Origin: Caldifarciminota bacterium
Lineage (GTDB): Bacteria; Hydrothermota; Tepidihabitantia; SM23-42
Length of the DNA stretch: 14,344 nucleotides
Direction: 5' to 3'
Assembly: GCA_030671005.1 (NCBI GenBank)
Contig: DAOVAN010000029.1
Span: forward strand, 1-14,344
The notes beneath the pieces are model-generated. The model did no database searches and had not been told where the DNA came from. It worked only from the letters and a program-made list of their open reading frames with translations. This document shows positions 6,262 to 14,232 of this stretch, piece after piece. Made by a program: the position numbers and the translations under genes. Numbering within the stretch: position 1 is the first letter of the stretch; each line of letters opens with the position of its first letter.

Positions 6262-8442
6262 CTACAAGCTCGCCATATCCTTCAATAATTTCCTAATATC
6301 ATTGGGTGAGGGTGTAGTGTACCGTGCTTTGGTTACAGCAACTCCCACTTTTATTGTGTATGCCCATTCAGGTAGTGCTGAAAAAGTGTCTTCATCTGTC
6401 CAGTCATCTCCTACTGCAAGTATGAAGTCCCGATTCGCTCTCTTCGCACATTTCTCGGCGGCGACGCCTTTGTTAATACCGATATTCTTGACCTCGATTA
6501 TCTTGCTGCCTTCGAGTATGTTGAGATTGAGTGGTGCAGTGATATCCATAAGCCTTTCTTTCAGTTCGCTTGCCCTGATTATGGCCAGTCGCTGTTCGGC
6601 TTGGCGGTAATGCCAAACGATTGAGAAATCTTTTTCCTCAATACGTGATCCAGGCGTTCGATCCACATATAATTCCATGATTGGCCGGATTTGTCTCTTC
6701 CATTCGCGTTTGAGCGGCGTGAGCATTTCCCAGGTTCCTTTTACTTCTTTTATCCATACGCCGTGTTCTGCGATAAGACAGACGTCGATTCTGCCAAACC
6801 ACTTGTCAAGTATTTGACGGCCTCGTCCGCTTATTATTACAATTTCGTTCTTGGGATCTGCGGCAAGGCGTCTAAGTATCCTTATTATCGTTTTGTCTGG
6901 TATTGCGTCGGCGGGTTCGCCTGCAAAAGGGACGAGTGTACCATCATAGTCGAGCAGTAACAGGCGTTTTCTGCTTTTTGCATAATCCCGCAGCAACCGT
7001 TTCTCTGCTTCGGGTTTCAGGTTCTTCTTTACCATCTCGCTTTGCAACTTCTTTGTACGTATCAAGTTGTCCGTGAAATCATGCGCCCAGCGTTCTACAT
7101 TGTACCGCTTCAAGCGTCTCTGCATGACTTGGTTCAGTTTTATTTGCTTTTTTTCAGACATTGAAAGTGCCTGCTTGATGGCGTCAGCGATCTCATCCTT
7201 GTTGTTCGGGTTCACTATTATTGCTTCACCCAAAACCTTAGATGCACCTGCCATTTCGCTTAGGATGAGTACACCCTTTCTTTCTTTTTTCGTCGCGAGA
7301 TACTCTTTCGCAATGAGATTCATACCATCCCTTATGGGCGTGATCAGTGCAATATCGCCTATTTCATATAGCGGTACTAAGCTCTTGAAAGGCAAGAAAC
7401 GATACAAATACCATATGGGTATCCATCCTATTGTGCCATATTTACCATTGATCCTGCTAATGAGTTCATCGACTTCTCTTTTCAACTGTGCATAGTGTTC
7501 CACACCAGTCCGTGATGGTACTGCAACAAGAATCATTGTGACCTTCTCTCGATACTGTGGATTATGGTCAAGAAAACAGTCAAAAGCCTCGAGTCTTTGC
7601 GGTATCCCTTTGGTGTAATCCAGCCGATCGATCGAAATGATTATTTTTCGCTCACCCACACGTTTTTTGATTTTCTTTATTTCTCTTTGGACTGAGAGGT
7701 CCTCGGTGGAGCGGTGGAACTTTTCGTAATCAATGCCCATGGGAAACGCATCGACTCTTACTATTCGGTTGTTGACGATGATTTGTCCCATACTGGATTC
7801 ATGTCCGAGCAAGCGTCTTACGGTTTGAATGAAATGATATGCGTAATCATATGTGTGAAATCCTATGAGATCAGATCCGAGAAGCCCTTCGACGATGTCC
7901 TTGCGCGGCGGGAGTATGCGAAACACCTCAGATGAAGGGAACGGGATGTGTAAGAAGAAGCCGATTGTGGCTTCGGGTAGCCTATTCCTTAGGAGTTGCG
8001 GTAGGATCATTAGATGATAGTCGTGTATCCAAATGATGTCTTCCGGCTTCGTGATTCGAGCGATTTCCCTGCAGAAAATTTCATTGACCCTGATATATGC
8101 ATCCCAGTTACTTCTACTGTAAGTTGAATACTGGGTGAAGTAGTGAAACAAAGGCCAAATCGTTCGATTACAGAAACCATAGTAGTAATGCTCTAAGTCA
8201 TGTTGCTTTATGAATATGGGATAGCAGTTTTCACGCTTTAGTCGGCGCTTTATTCTTGTTTTCTTTTCTTTTACGCGCTCTACTGCAATACCCGGCCAAC
8301 CGATCCATATGTTATGGTATGTTTTGGATAAAGAACTGAGTCCAGTAGCAAGACCTCCGACACTCGGGTTGAGCTGTATTTTGCTTTCTCTTCTTGTGAT
8401 AGTGAATGGTAGCCGATTCGATATAACGAGTAATCTTTTCAT
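6262..8442 (-). CDS. otsAB: Bifunctional trehalose-6-phosphate synthase/phosphatase (OtsA-OtsB fusion)
   Basis: A 726-residue fusion that makes trehalose from UDP-glucose (or another NDP-glucose) and glucose-6-phosphate. Residues 1-465 are a GT20 synthase: SNR (8-10), glycine loop SVGGLATG (27-34), IWIHDYHL (137-144), DRLDYTKG (272-279) and RDGMNLIAKEY (371-381), all at expected places. Residues 490-726 are a HAD-family trehalose phosphatase: D498-Y-D500-GTL with the nucleophile and acid Asp, SGRG (538-541), and GDDWTDEDTF (678-687) for magnesium binding. Both active sites look intact, so the protein should channel trehalose-6-phosphate to trehalose. The ATG follows a consensus promoter by about 33 bases. 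An AAAGGA lies too far upstream (21 bases) and AAAGG too close (1 base) to be an ideal Shine-Dalgarno. The closest gene downstream is treT, giving two routes to trehalose side by side. Confidence 0.95.
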   Translation of the reverse strand: MKRLLVISNRLPFTITRRESKIQLNPSVGGLATGLSSLSKTYHNIWIGWPGIAVERVKEKKTRIKRRLKRENCYPIFIKQHDLEHYYYGFCNRTIWPLFHYFTQYSTYSRSNWDAYIRVNEIFCREIARITKPEDIIWIHDYHLMILPQLLRNRLPEATIGFFLHIPFPSSEVFRILPPRKDIVEGLLGSDLIGFHTYDYAYHFIQTVRRLLGHESSMGQIIVNNRIVRVDAFPMGIDYEKFHRSTEDLSVQREIKKIKKRVGERKIIISIDRLDYTKGIPQRLEAFDCFLDHNPQYREKVTMILVAVPSRTGVEHYAQLKREVDELISRINGKYGTIGWIPIWYLYRFLPFKSLVPLYEIGDIALITPIRDGMNLIAKEYLATKKERKGVLILSEMAGASKVLGEAIIVNPNNKDEIADAIKQALSMSEKKQIKLNQVMQRRLKRYNVERWAHDFTDNLIRTKKLQSEMVKKNLKPEAEKRLLRDYAKSRKRLLLLDYDGTLVPFAGEPADAIPDKTIIRILRRLAADPKNEIVIISGRGRQILDKWFGRIDVCLIAEHGVWIKEVKGTWEMLTPLKREWKRQIRPIMELYVDRTPGSRIEEKDFSIVWHYRQAEQRLAIIRASELKERLMDITAPLNLNILEGSKIIEVKNIGINKGVAAEKCAKRANRDFILAVGDDWTDEDTFSALPEWAYTIKVGVAVTKARYTTPSPNDIRKLLKDMASL

Positions 8443-8475
8443 GCCTTTGATGTATACGTTTGTTCCTTTCGTTTT

Positions 8476-8503
8476 ATTATAGCAGCTGCAACCATCTTGT
8501 CAA
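8476..8503 (-). promoter_or_regulatory. Consensus sigma-70-type promoter of otsAB
   Basis: On the minus strand a perfect TTGACA (8498-8503) and perfect TATAAT (8476-8481) are 16 bases apart. The predicted transcript start is near 8469, giving a leader of roughly 27 bases. It separates otsAB from the upstream mrp operon. The remaining gap sequence (8504-8612) shows no ORF or hairpin terminator. Confidence 0.8.
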
Positions 8504-8612
8504 GACGAGTAGTTTGTTTTTGAAGAATATTTCTTTTCTGCGGATATACTACATCAATTTGATACACAATGGTTAGGCTCGATTGAATCAGATATGTCTA
8601 TTGCGATCTCGA

Positions 8613-9434
8613 TTATTCGTCAGACCGACGACTCAGCGTGATGACTTCTTCAACAATTCTATTGAAAGCCTCAGCCGCCGCGGAGTCGGGGCTGTGGGTG
8701 ATGAAGGGTTTGCCCTCATCAGCCAATTCGACTATGCCTGGTTCCATCGGTATTTTACCCAAGAAGGGTACACCCATTTCTCTTGCGGTCCTCTCGCCAC
8801 CACCCTTCTTAAAAATATCGATCGTTTTTGTACAGTGTGGACATACCAGGCCACTCATGTTTTCGATTATGCCGTAGACCCGCAGTTTCAGTACCCGGGC
8901 AAAGTTCACTGCTTTGCGTGAATCCATCAAAGCTACTTCTTGCGGAGTCGTGACGATTATCGCACCCGTCGCGGGGATGAGCTGGGCAATTGACAGTGGT
9001 TCATCACCAGTGCCCGGGGGAGAGTCGATGATCAACCAATCGAGGTCACCCCACGTCACATCACCGAGGAACTGCTGAATGAGTTTCATCTTCAGGGGCC
9101 CACGCCAGATAATGGGATTGTCCGTTTCCTGTAGGAAGAATGATACAGAAACAAGTGAGAGATTCTTAGTGATTCTGGCCGGGATGATCTTATTGTCCTC
9201 AGAGGGTTCGAGCTTCTTACCTTCCGCACCAAGCATCTTTGCCAGATTCGGTCCGTGTATGTCGACGTCCACAAGACCGACTCTGAGTTTTCTTTCACTC
9301 AGAGCCAAACCGAGATTTGCGGCTACCGTGCTCTTGCCGACGCCGCCCTTGCCCGAGAACACAAGAAGCCGATTCTTAATTTTCTGCAGGTTCTCGGCGA
9401 TTCTGATTTCATCATCAACTCTCTTCGATTCCAT
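8613..9434 (-). CDS. Mrp/NBP35/ApbC-type Fe-S cluster carrier ATPase
   Basis: A 273-residue P-loop ATPase of the Mrp/ApbC/NBP35 family, which holds and transfers [4Fe-4S] clusters to apoproteins in the cytosol. The deviant Walker A GKGGVGKST lies at 28-36 with the signature lysine K29. VDVDIHGPN (54-62) and DSPPGTGDE (137-145) are the switch and Walker B regions. C188-PH-C191 (VCPHC) is the bridging cluster ligand pair. The longest frame begins at ATG 9443, but an AAGGAG (9445-9450) is only one base from that codon and 10 bases from the ATG at 9434, so I chose 9434. The AAGGAG overlaps the TAA stop of the upstream disulfide oxidoreductase, showing tight operon packing. No N-terminal DUF59 domain is present. 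It is the last gene of the redox operon. Confidence 0.92.
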   Translation of the reverse strand: MESKRVDDEIRIAENLQKIKNRLLVFSGKGGVGKSTVAANLGLALSERKLRVGLVDVDIHGPNLAKMLGAEGKKLEPSEDNKIIPARITKNLSLVSVSFFLQETDNPIIWRGPLKMKLIQQFLGDVTWGDLDWLIIDSPPGTGDEPLSIAQLIPATGAIIVTTPQEVALMDSRKAVNFARVLKLRVYGIIENMSGLVCPHCTKTIDIFKKGGGERTAREMGVPFLGKIPMEPGIVELADEGKPFITHSPDSAAAEAFNRIVEEVITLSRRSDE

Positions 9435-9444
9435 TTGAATCATT

Positions 9445-9450
9445 CTCCTT
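9445..9450 (-). promoter_or_regulatory. Ribosome binding site deciding the mrp start
   Basis: AAGGAG on the minus strand overlaps the stop codon of the preceding gene. It is one base from the ATG at 9443, too close for use, and 10 bases from the in-frame ATG at 9434, which is therefore the better start. Confidence 0.6.
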
Positions 9451-10111
9451 ATTTTTGAGTTTCCAGCGCTTTTTCGAGGAATCCTTGTTCGGGCAGGACG
9501 CCTTCGAACTGAACGGTTTCATTGACAACGGTCTTGGGCACGGCGAAAACATTATAGCGTTGAGCAAGTTGTGGAAATTCTTGTGCGTTTACAACGTCGG
9601 CCTTTATCTGATTGCTCTCGTACGCGAGCTTGTGAGCCAAGGTTGCCGCCGAGGCGCAATATGGACAAGTCAGCGTGACGAAGACCTGGATGTGTATCGG
9701 TTTAGAAAGATCTTTGACTTTTTCCTTTGACTCATTGGACAACCCTGAGTCTACTGCGGAGACCAGTTTGATTGCGTTGAGCAGAGTGGGGAACTCGTAT
9801 CCAGCAGGCATACCGTAGATTCTGATACCCGAATCCTTCTCGCCTTGTACCACCGTGGCCGGGATTCTGTCAATCTTGTACTCTTCTACGCTTTCTTTGT
9901 CTTTCGCAAAATCATAGACCTCAACGCTTATTTTGTCAGAGAGTGCCGCGACTTCCTCCATGAGCAGGCGGTTCTCTCTGCAGGTCTCACACTCATGTCC
10001 GGGCGTTGAGATAAGCGAGTCTTGGGTGAATACGACCAACTTCACGGATTCTTTCAAATCTTTTAACATGTCCTTAACCTCTTCTTTCACCTTATCGTCT
10101 AACACTGCCAT
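9449..10111 (-). CDS. Protein disulfide oxidoreductase with two thioredoxin folds (PDO-like)
   Basis: A 220-residue tandem thioredoxin/glutaredoxin-fold protein similar to the PDO of Pyrococcus and to NrdH/AhpF-N-terminal-like proteins. The first unit has C41-E-T-C44 (HECETCRENR) and cis-proline motif RIPAT (P84). The second has the classic C149-P-Y-C152 (LTCPYCASA) and AVPKT (P182). It reduces or forms disulfides in the cytosol, usually fed by a thioredoxin reductase, and such proteins can serve as electron donors to peroxiredoxins. A peroxiredoxin gene lies in the same gene run. A very strong Shine-Dalgarno AGAAGGAGGT (10115-10124) stands just before the ATG, suggesting high expression. No signal peptide is seen, so cytosolic action is expected. 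PDO-type proteins are characteristic of thermophiles, though not exclusive to them. Confidence 0.9.
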   Translation of the reverse strand: MAVLDDKVKEEVKDMLKDLKESVKLVVFTQDSLISTPGHECETCRENRLLMEEVAALSDKISVEVYDFAKDKESVEEYKIDRIPATVVQGEKDSGIRIYGMPAGYEFPTLLNAIKLVSAVDSGLSNESKEKVKDLSKPIHIQVFVTLTCPYCASAATLAHKLAYESNQIKADVVNAQEFPQLAQRYNVFAVPKTVVNETVQFEGVLPEQGFLEKALETQK

Positions 10112-10114
10112 TGT

Positions 10115-10124
10115 ACCTCCTTCT
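10115..10124 (-). promoter_or_regulatory. Strong Shine-Dalgarno of the disulfide oxidoreductase gene
   Basis: AGAAGGAGGT on the minus strand is complementary to the anti-SD end of bacterial 16S rRNA and lies three bases before the ATG at 10111. It is the longest ribosome binding site in the window. Confidence 0.7.
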
Positions 10125-10163
10125 GTGTATCACCTAATTAGACCAGTTTGCATGCGGTGCGGT

Positions 10164-12275
10164 TTAGCCTCCGGCCTGTTTTTCCCTAAACTCTGTAAGC
10201 TGCCGCGTCAGCATTGTGGTGTCTGTAATAGGCATTTTACATTCATGACTTACGCAGATATAGACCGTCGTTTTATCGCCAGTGGGTAGTAGATTCTCGG
10301 TAAAGGGCGCGAGGGTGGTTATTACGGACGAATTGACAGTGTAACGCAGGATAACGTTCAGATCCAGTAGGCTGGCGGTGTTGATGACTCTCAACATTTC
10401 GGTTGTGGTTGGATCACCGGGGTCGCCTGATACCACGACCTCGAGCGACGGCCAGACCGCAGCACCAAGGGCGATTAGTGTCTGCACATGGCTGAGTGGG
10501 TTCATTTTGATTTGATCGGCAAAGTAGTTAGAGACTCTGAGCGCCATGTCCTCTAAGTCATGTCGTCCAGTCAGCCGGGCGAGCCGTATGAGGTTTAGCA
10601 TCGCCACACCATTACCCGAAGGGATCGCTCCATCGTGTATTTCTTTCTTACGTAAAGGGAAGTCACTCTTTTCGGGCGTGAAATAGAATGCGCCGCCGTC
10701 ATGATCCCAGAAGATTTTGATGGTTTGTTCATTCATATCCAATGCAGTGGCCAGATACTTCTCTTCCAGGGTAGCCTCGTACAACTCTGTCAATCCCCAG
10801 ACAAGAAATGCGTAGTCATCCAAAAAACCTGGGACAGCCGGTTCGCCATCAATGAATCGGTGGTATACTCCACCCGCTGGAGTGCGCATTTTTGTGAGTA
10901 TGAAATCGGCAGCTCTCTCTGCTGCCTTTATGTATTCGGTATTGTCCAATACACGACCGGCCTTTGATAGAGCGGCGATCATCATGCCGTTCCAGTCACA
11001 TAAGATCTTTTTGTCCTTGAGCGGACAGACCCTTCTATTTCGGTGTTCGAACATCTTCTTCTTTGCTTTTGTGAGATATGTCGTCAGTTCACTGAGCGAG
11101 ATGCCCAATTCACTGCTCAGGTCTTCTAGAGATTTTGTCATGTAGAGAATGTTACTACCAGTTCTGCTCCGCGTTGATTCATTCTCGTAGTTACCTTCCT
11201 GGGATATGTTAAATGTCTTTCTGATGATTCTAGCTTCAGCTGGCTCCAGGACTTCTGCGATTTCGTTATCGGTCCACACGTAGTACTTGCCTTCTTCACC
11301 TTCACTATCGGCATCTTCAGCGCTGTAGAACACACCTCGGTCCGATGTCATGTTTCTGACCACGTACTTGATGATCTCTTCAGCCGTAGCACGGTACGCA
11401 GAGTTTTTTGTGATTTGAAATGCTTCGGTGTAGGCAACCAGTGAGAGAGCCTGGTCATACAACATCTTCTCAAAATGGGGCACACGCCACATGGCGTCGG
11501 TGGAATAGCGATGGAAACCAAACCCGATGTGGTCGTAAATGCCTCCCATGCGCATTGACCTGAGGGTATGTTCGACCATTGAGAGAGCTTTCCCGTTACC
11601 AGTACTGCTGTGGTATCTCAACAGGAAGGAAAGATTATGGGTAGTCGGAAATTTGGGTGTGTTCCCGAATCCGCCTGCTGTTTCGTCGTAGATACCAATG
11701 AGTTGACTGAAGGCGGTAGTCAGGATTTCCTTGTCGAGCTCTCCACTTCTTTTTGCCTGCGTCGCATTTCTTAGCAGTTCAGAAAGCCTGTTGGCCGAAT
11801 TAATGATCTCCTCCTTGCGGGTTTGCCAGATGTTATCGATTTGAGGTATCAGTTCGAGTAACCCGGGACGGCCAAACCTGGTCTCTCTGGGAAGGTAGGT
11901 TGCCGCAAAAAAGGGCATTTTGTCGGGGCTCATGATGATTGTGAGCGGCCAGCCACCGCTTCCGATTAGCATTTGGCAGACTGACATGTAGTAGCTGTCA
12001 ATATCGGGTCTTTCCTCACGGTCCACTTTGATTGAAACTAAAGTCTTGTTCATCAGCTGAGCGACATTGGTGTCTTCGAATGATTCCTTCTCCATCACAT
12101 GGCACCAGTGGCACGTTGAATATCCAATGGATAAGAAGATGAGTTTGTTTTCTTCTATTGCTTTTTGGAAAGCTTCTTCGCCCCAGGGGTACCAGTCTAC
12201 AGGGTTATGGGCGTGCTGGAGGAGGTAAGGGCTCTTTTCCTTGATCAGTCGATTAGGTTTCACCCCCTTATTCAC
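10164..12275 (-). CDS. DUF255 thioredoxin-domain protein (YyaL/SPATA20 type)
   Basis: A 703-residue protein of the YyaL/spermatogenesis-associated protein 20 family. Residues 1-165 form the DUF255 thioredoxin-like domain: the opening NRLIKEKSPYLLQHAHNPVDW is diagnostic, C55-H-W-C58 (STCHWCHVM) is the redox-type motif, and DREERPDID and GSGGWPLT follow. The remaining 500 residues look like an (alpha/alpha)6 barrel of the N-acylglucosamine 2-epimerase/cellobiose-epimerase fold (GGIYDHIGFGFHRYSTD, PHFEKMLYDQA, DWNGMMIAAL). The biochemical activity of the family is not established. The start is GTG at 12275, 5 bases after AAGGA and overlapping the end of the nitroreductase gene by 8 bases; an in-frame GTG at 12263 after AAGGGG is the alternative. 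Length is normal for the family. Its place among thiol and peroxide proteins fits a redox role. Confidence 0.92.
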   Translation of the reverse strand: MNKGVKPNRLIKEKSPYLLQHAHNPVDWYPWGEEAFQKAIEENKLIFLSIGYSTCHWCHVMEKESFEDTNVAQLMNKTLVSIKVDREERPDIDSYYMSVCQMLIGSGGWPLTIIMSPDKMPFFAATYLPRETRFGRPGLLELIPQIDNIWQTRKEEIINSANRLSELLRNATQAKRSGELDKEILTTAFSQLIGIYDETAGGFGNTPKFPTTHNLSFLLRYHSSTGNGKALSMVEHTLRSMRMGGIYDHIGFGFHRYSTDAMWRVPHFEKMLYDQALSLVAYTEAFQITKNSAYRATAEEIIKYVVRNMTSDRGVFYSAEDADSEGEEGKYYVWTDNEIAEVLEPAEARIIRKTFNISQEGNYENESTRSRTGSNILYMTKSLEDLSSELGISLSELTTYLTKAKKKMFEHRNRRVCPLKDKKILCDWNGMMIAALSKAGRVLDNTEYIKAAERAADFILTKMRTPAGGVYHRFIDGEPAVPGFLDDYAFLVWGLTELYEATLEEKYLATALDMNEQTIKIFWDHDGGAFYFTPEKSDFPLRKKEIHDGAIPSGNGVAMLNLIRLARLTGRHDLEDMALRVSNYFADQIKMNPLSHVQTLIALGAAVWPSLEVVVSGDPGDPTTTEMLRVINTASLLDLNVILRYTVNSSVITTLAPFTENLLPTGDKTTVYICVSHECKMPITDTTMLTRQLTEFREKQAGG

Positions 12276-12834
12276 GTTGTTCCTTGTATTTGTTCCTGAA
12301 GACGAACTCGGACAAGGGAATCCTTTCGGGCCGTTCTTTTTCGGCCGCGATTTGCTTTTCGGAGAGGGCCGGGCTGGTCGAATCGGCGTGCTTGCCGACT
12401 ATGACCAGGGTGATTACTTCCACGTCTGGAGGTAGACTTAAGATTTCCCTCGTTTTCTTCGGGCTGAATCCGGCTATCGGGTGAGCAACGAGGCCTAGTT
12501 CGGTTGCCCGTAGAATCAGCGAGGCCGTTGCCATCCCAGTGTCAAACAGATAGTATTTCCTTTCTCTTATCTGACAGTCGAGCTCTGGCTTGCTGAATAC
12601 GGCGATGATCATTGAGGCGGAACGTGCCCACTCATTACCTGAAGAGAGCGCATCGCGCATGCCCTCGAGAACGTCCTTGTCGTACACGAAGACATAGCGC
12701 CAGGGTTGATTATTGAAACACGAGCAGAATAGCTGTGCGCTCCCGGCCAAGTCATTGATGAGCTCGTCCGTGATCTCGACCGGCACGAGTGATCGGTAAG
12801 CTCTTCGCTCTTCGATGGCTTGTTTTACATCCAT
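12268..12834 (-). CDS. Nitroreductase family protein
   Basis: A 188-residue FMN-dependent nitroreductase-fold protein. MDVKQAIEERRAYRSLVP is the classic N-terminal FMN-phosphate binding segment (RRAYR), FNNQPWRYVFV (40-50) is the second conserved block, and ATELGLVAHPIAGF (110-123) corresponds to the GLG(T/A) region near the flavin. Family members use NAD(P)H to reduce nitro compounds, quinones, flavins or other electrophiles; the real substrate here is unknown. Length fits a compact single-domain member that would work as a homodimer. The ATG follows a GGAGA Shine-Dalgarno, and the gene begins 11 bases after the rubrerythrin-like gene, inside the redox operon. Confidence 0.88.
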   Translation of the reverse strand: MDVKQAIEERRAYRSLVPVEITDELINDLAGSAQLFCSCFNNQPWRYVFVYDKDVLEGMRDALSSGNEWARSASMIIAVFSKPELDCQIRERKYYLFDTGMATASLILRATELGLVAHPIAGFSPKKTREILSLPPDVEVITLVIVGKHADSTSPALSEKQIAAEKERPERIPLSEFVFRNKYKEQRE

Positions 12835-12845
12835 TATCTCTCCGT

Positions 12846-13331
12846 CTAGTCACCCCAGATGATCTTGCCAGTGTTTGACATAGAGTAGAATTGGTTTTCG
12901 AGTATTGTTTGATGTTTCCTTTCTTCTTCAGCCATGTTGTTGAACAGGCTCTTTGCCTCCTCGTCGTCGAACATCTTGGCTATCTCGCGATATTTGGCTT
13001 GTGCTTTCTTCTCTGCTTCAATCCCAATGCCAAGGACTTTCACGATTTCATCTTTGTTCGGTTCAAACTCACCCTCAACCTCTGCTTTTACGGGTATTTC
13101 CTCGGTCGGTGTGGGACTCTCGATCTTCAGTCCTTTGTTACGGGATTCGATGATTTTCTTTAGCCGCTCGTAATGCCCTACCTCAAAGTCGGCGAGTTCT
13201 CTGAATAGACTTCTGCCTGCATTACTGGATGCTTTCTCGGCCGCTTCAGTGTAGAATTTCTTGGCCTCGACCTCAGCATTCATTGCTTCCATCAAAAGAA
13301 TATCGAGCTTTGTTTTTGCGTCTTCGTTCAT
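12846..13331 (-). CDS. Rubrerythrin-like diiron (ferritin family) protein without rubredoxin domain
   Basis: A 161-residue four-helix-bundle protein of the ferritin/rubrerythrin superfamily. Probable diiron ligands lie in the four helices: E20/E22 (MNAEVEAKKFY), E50-x2-H53 (FEVGHYERL), E106 (GIEAEKKAQAKY) and E137-x2-H140 (EEERKHQTIL). Residues 68-92 form an acidic, proline-rich linker between the two helix pairs. No CxxC rubredoxin module follows, so this is an erythrin-type protein that would need another electron donor for peroxide reduction. Rubrerythrins protect anaerobes from H2O2. AAAGGAG lies 8 bases before the ATG. It is 15 bases downstream of the peroxiredoxin gene, supporting a shared peroxide-defence function. 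Confidence 0.88.
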   Translation of the reverse strand: MNEDAKTKLDILLMEAMNAEVEAKKFYTEAAEKASSNAGRSLFRELADFEVGHYERLKKIIESRNKGLKIESPTPTEEIPVKAEVEGEFEPNKDEIVKVLGIGIEAEKKAQAKYREIAKMFDDEEAKSLFNNMAEEERKHQTILENQFYSMSNTGKIIWGD

Positions 13332-13346
13332 TGTACATGCTCCTTT

Positions 13347-13799
13347 CTATTTCTTCAAAGAATCCAATATTTCATTTATGTCTGGCAATTGACTGATTTC
13401 ATAAACCTTGACAAAAACCACTTTCTGATCTTCATCGATGATCACATTTGCCCGTTCAGAAAATCCATCCTTTTCCCGAAACAGACCATAATTCTTCGCC
13501 ACTCCACCATGAGGCCAGAAATCGGAAAGTAATTTGGTTTTCTCAACACCCAGCGTCTTTGCCCAAGCGTTCTTTGAAGGGACCGTGTCAATACTCATGC
13601 CCAGGGCAACGGTGTTCGAGTCTTCGAATTGCTGGAAATTCGCCTCTAGTGATTTCATTTGCTCGGCACATATCTTTGTCCAGGCCAGGGGATGGAAAGA
13701 GAGGAGCACTTTCTTACCCTTCAGGTCAGAGAGTATCACATCGTGCTTGTTGTGGTCTTTCAACGTAAAATGAGATGCCTTGTCGCCAATTTTCACCAT
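13347..13799 (-). CDS. 1-Cys peroxiredoxin (AhpC/TSA family)
   Basis: A 150-residue thioredoxin-fold peroxidase. The active-site motif P37-x3-T41-x2-C44 (HPLAWTKICAEQ) is intact and R116 (FSERANVII) is the conserved arginine. C44 is the only cysteine in the protein, so it has a peroxidatic but no resolving cysteine and must be regenerated by an external thiol. The PDO encoded downstream is an obvious candidate, by inference. The residue before the proline is His and the motif has LAW instead of the usual FVC/FTP, showing a divergent subgroup. The Shine-Dalgarno AAGGAGGT (13805-13812) is 5 bases from the ATG, so expression is probably high. Confidence 0.92.
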   Translation of the reverse strand: MVKIGDKASHFTLKDHNKHDVILSDLKGKKVLLSFHPLAWTKICAEQMKSLEANFQQFEDSNTVALGMSIDTVPSKNAWAKTLGVEKTKLLSDFWPHGGVAKNYGLFREKDGFSERANVIIDEDQKVVFVKVYEISQLPDINEILDSLKK

Positions 13800-13827
13800 T
13801 AATTACCTCCTTGTGGCTATACAAAAA

Positions 13828-14229
13828 TCAGGTGTGGCAATCCCGGATTTCGATTCGATTTTCATCAGGATCGGTCATGAAATAGACTGAACGACCATTT
13901 CTCTTGATTTCGATCACCGGCACATTTTTCGTTCTTAGACTCTTCACAAAGTCTTCACGGTTGTCTACACAGTAACCCCAGTGATTGAGCCCTGCAACCT
14001 TCGAAATTCCTTTACGAATGTCAGGGGAGAGGGGTTCGAAAAGCTCAAGCATGAAATCGCCCTTGACTAGCTTAACAAACCGACAATCGTTTTCCAAACC
14101 AAAGATCGCATTGACGATTGAGCCGGTTAGTACGCTTTCCTGCGTAACCACAAATTCAAGTACGCCGGTGTAGAATTCCACCAGTTTCTCGGCATTCTTC
14201 GTGAAGAATCCTATATGGTCGCACGTCAT
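13828..14229 (-). CDS. VOC family (glyoxalase-like) metalloprotein
   Basis: A 133-residue vicinal-oxygen-chelate protein made of two beta-alpha-beta3 units. Candidate metal ligands occur at the four canonical places: H5 (CDHIGFF), E62 (FMLELFEP), H83 (LNHWGYCV) and E127 (ENRIEIRD). An H-E-H-E set suits glyoxalase I or methylmalonyl-CoA epimerase-like chemistry, but VOC proteins cover many reactions and the substrate cannot be assigned. FYTGVLEF (19-26) and YFMTDPDENRIEI are typical family segments. It lies 28 bases upstream of the peroxiredoxin gene and just after the stop of an incoming frame; the Shine-Dalgarno is weak. Detoxification of reactive aldehydes would fit the operon, by inference. 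Confidence 0.88.
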   Translation of the reverse strand: MTCDHIGFFTKNAEKLVEFYTGVLEFVVTQESVLTGSIVNAIFGLENDCRFVKLVKGDFMLELFEPLSPDIRKGISKVAGLNHWGYCVDNREDFVKSLRTKNVPVIEIKRNGRSVYFMTDPDENRIEIRDCHT

Positions 14230-14232
14230 TAC

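Noticed and set aside
6228..6318. Two similar stretches, ATTGGGTGTGAGG and ATTGGGTGAGGGTG, near the end of otsAB.
   Set aside because: The likeness is short and imperfect, one copy lies in coding sequence, and no further copies were found; chance is sufficient.
8579..8612. A CTCGATTGAATC ... GATCTCGA stretch after the mrp stop as a terminator hairpin.
   Set aside because: The arms do not pair well and no T-run follows in the direction of mrp transcription.
8583..8921. A 112-codon plus-strand frame opposite the 3' half of mrp.
   Set aside because: It is antisense to a clear Mrp/ApbC gene and contains no recognisable domain.
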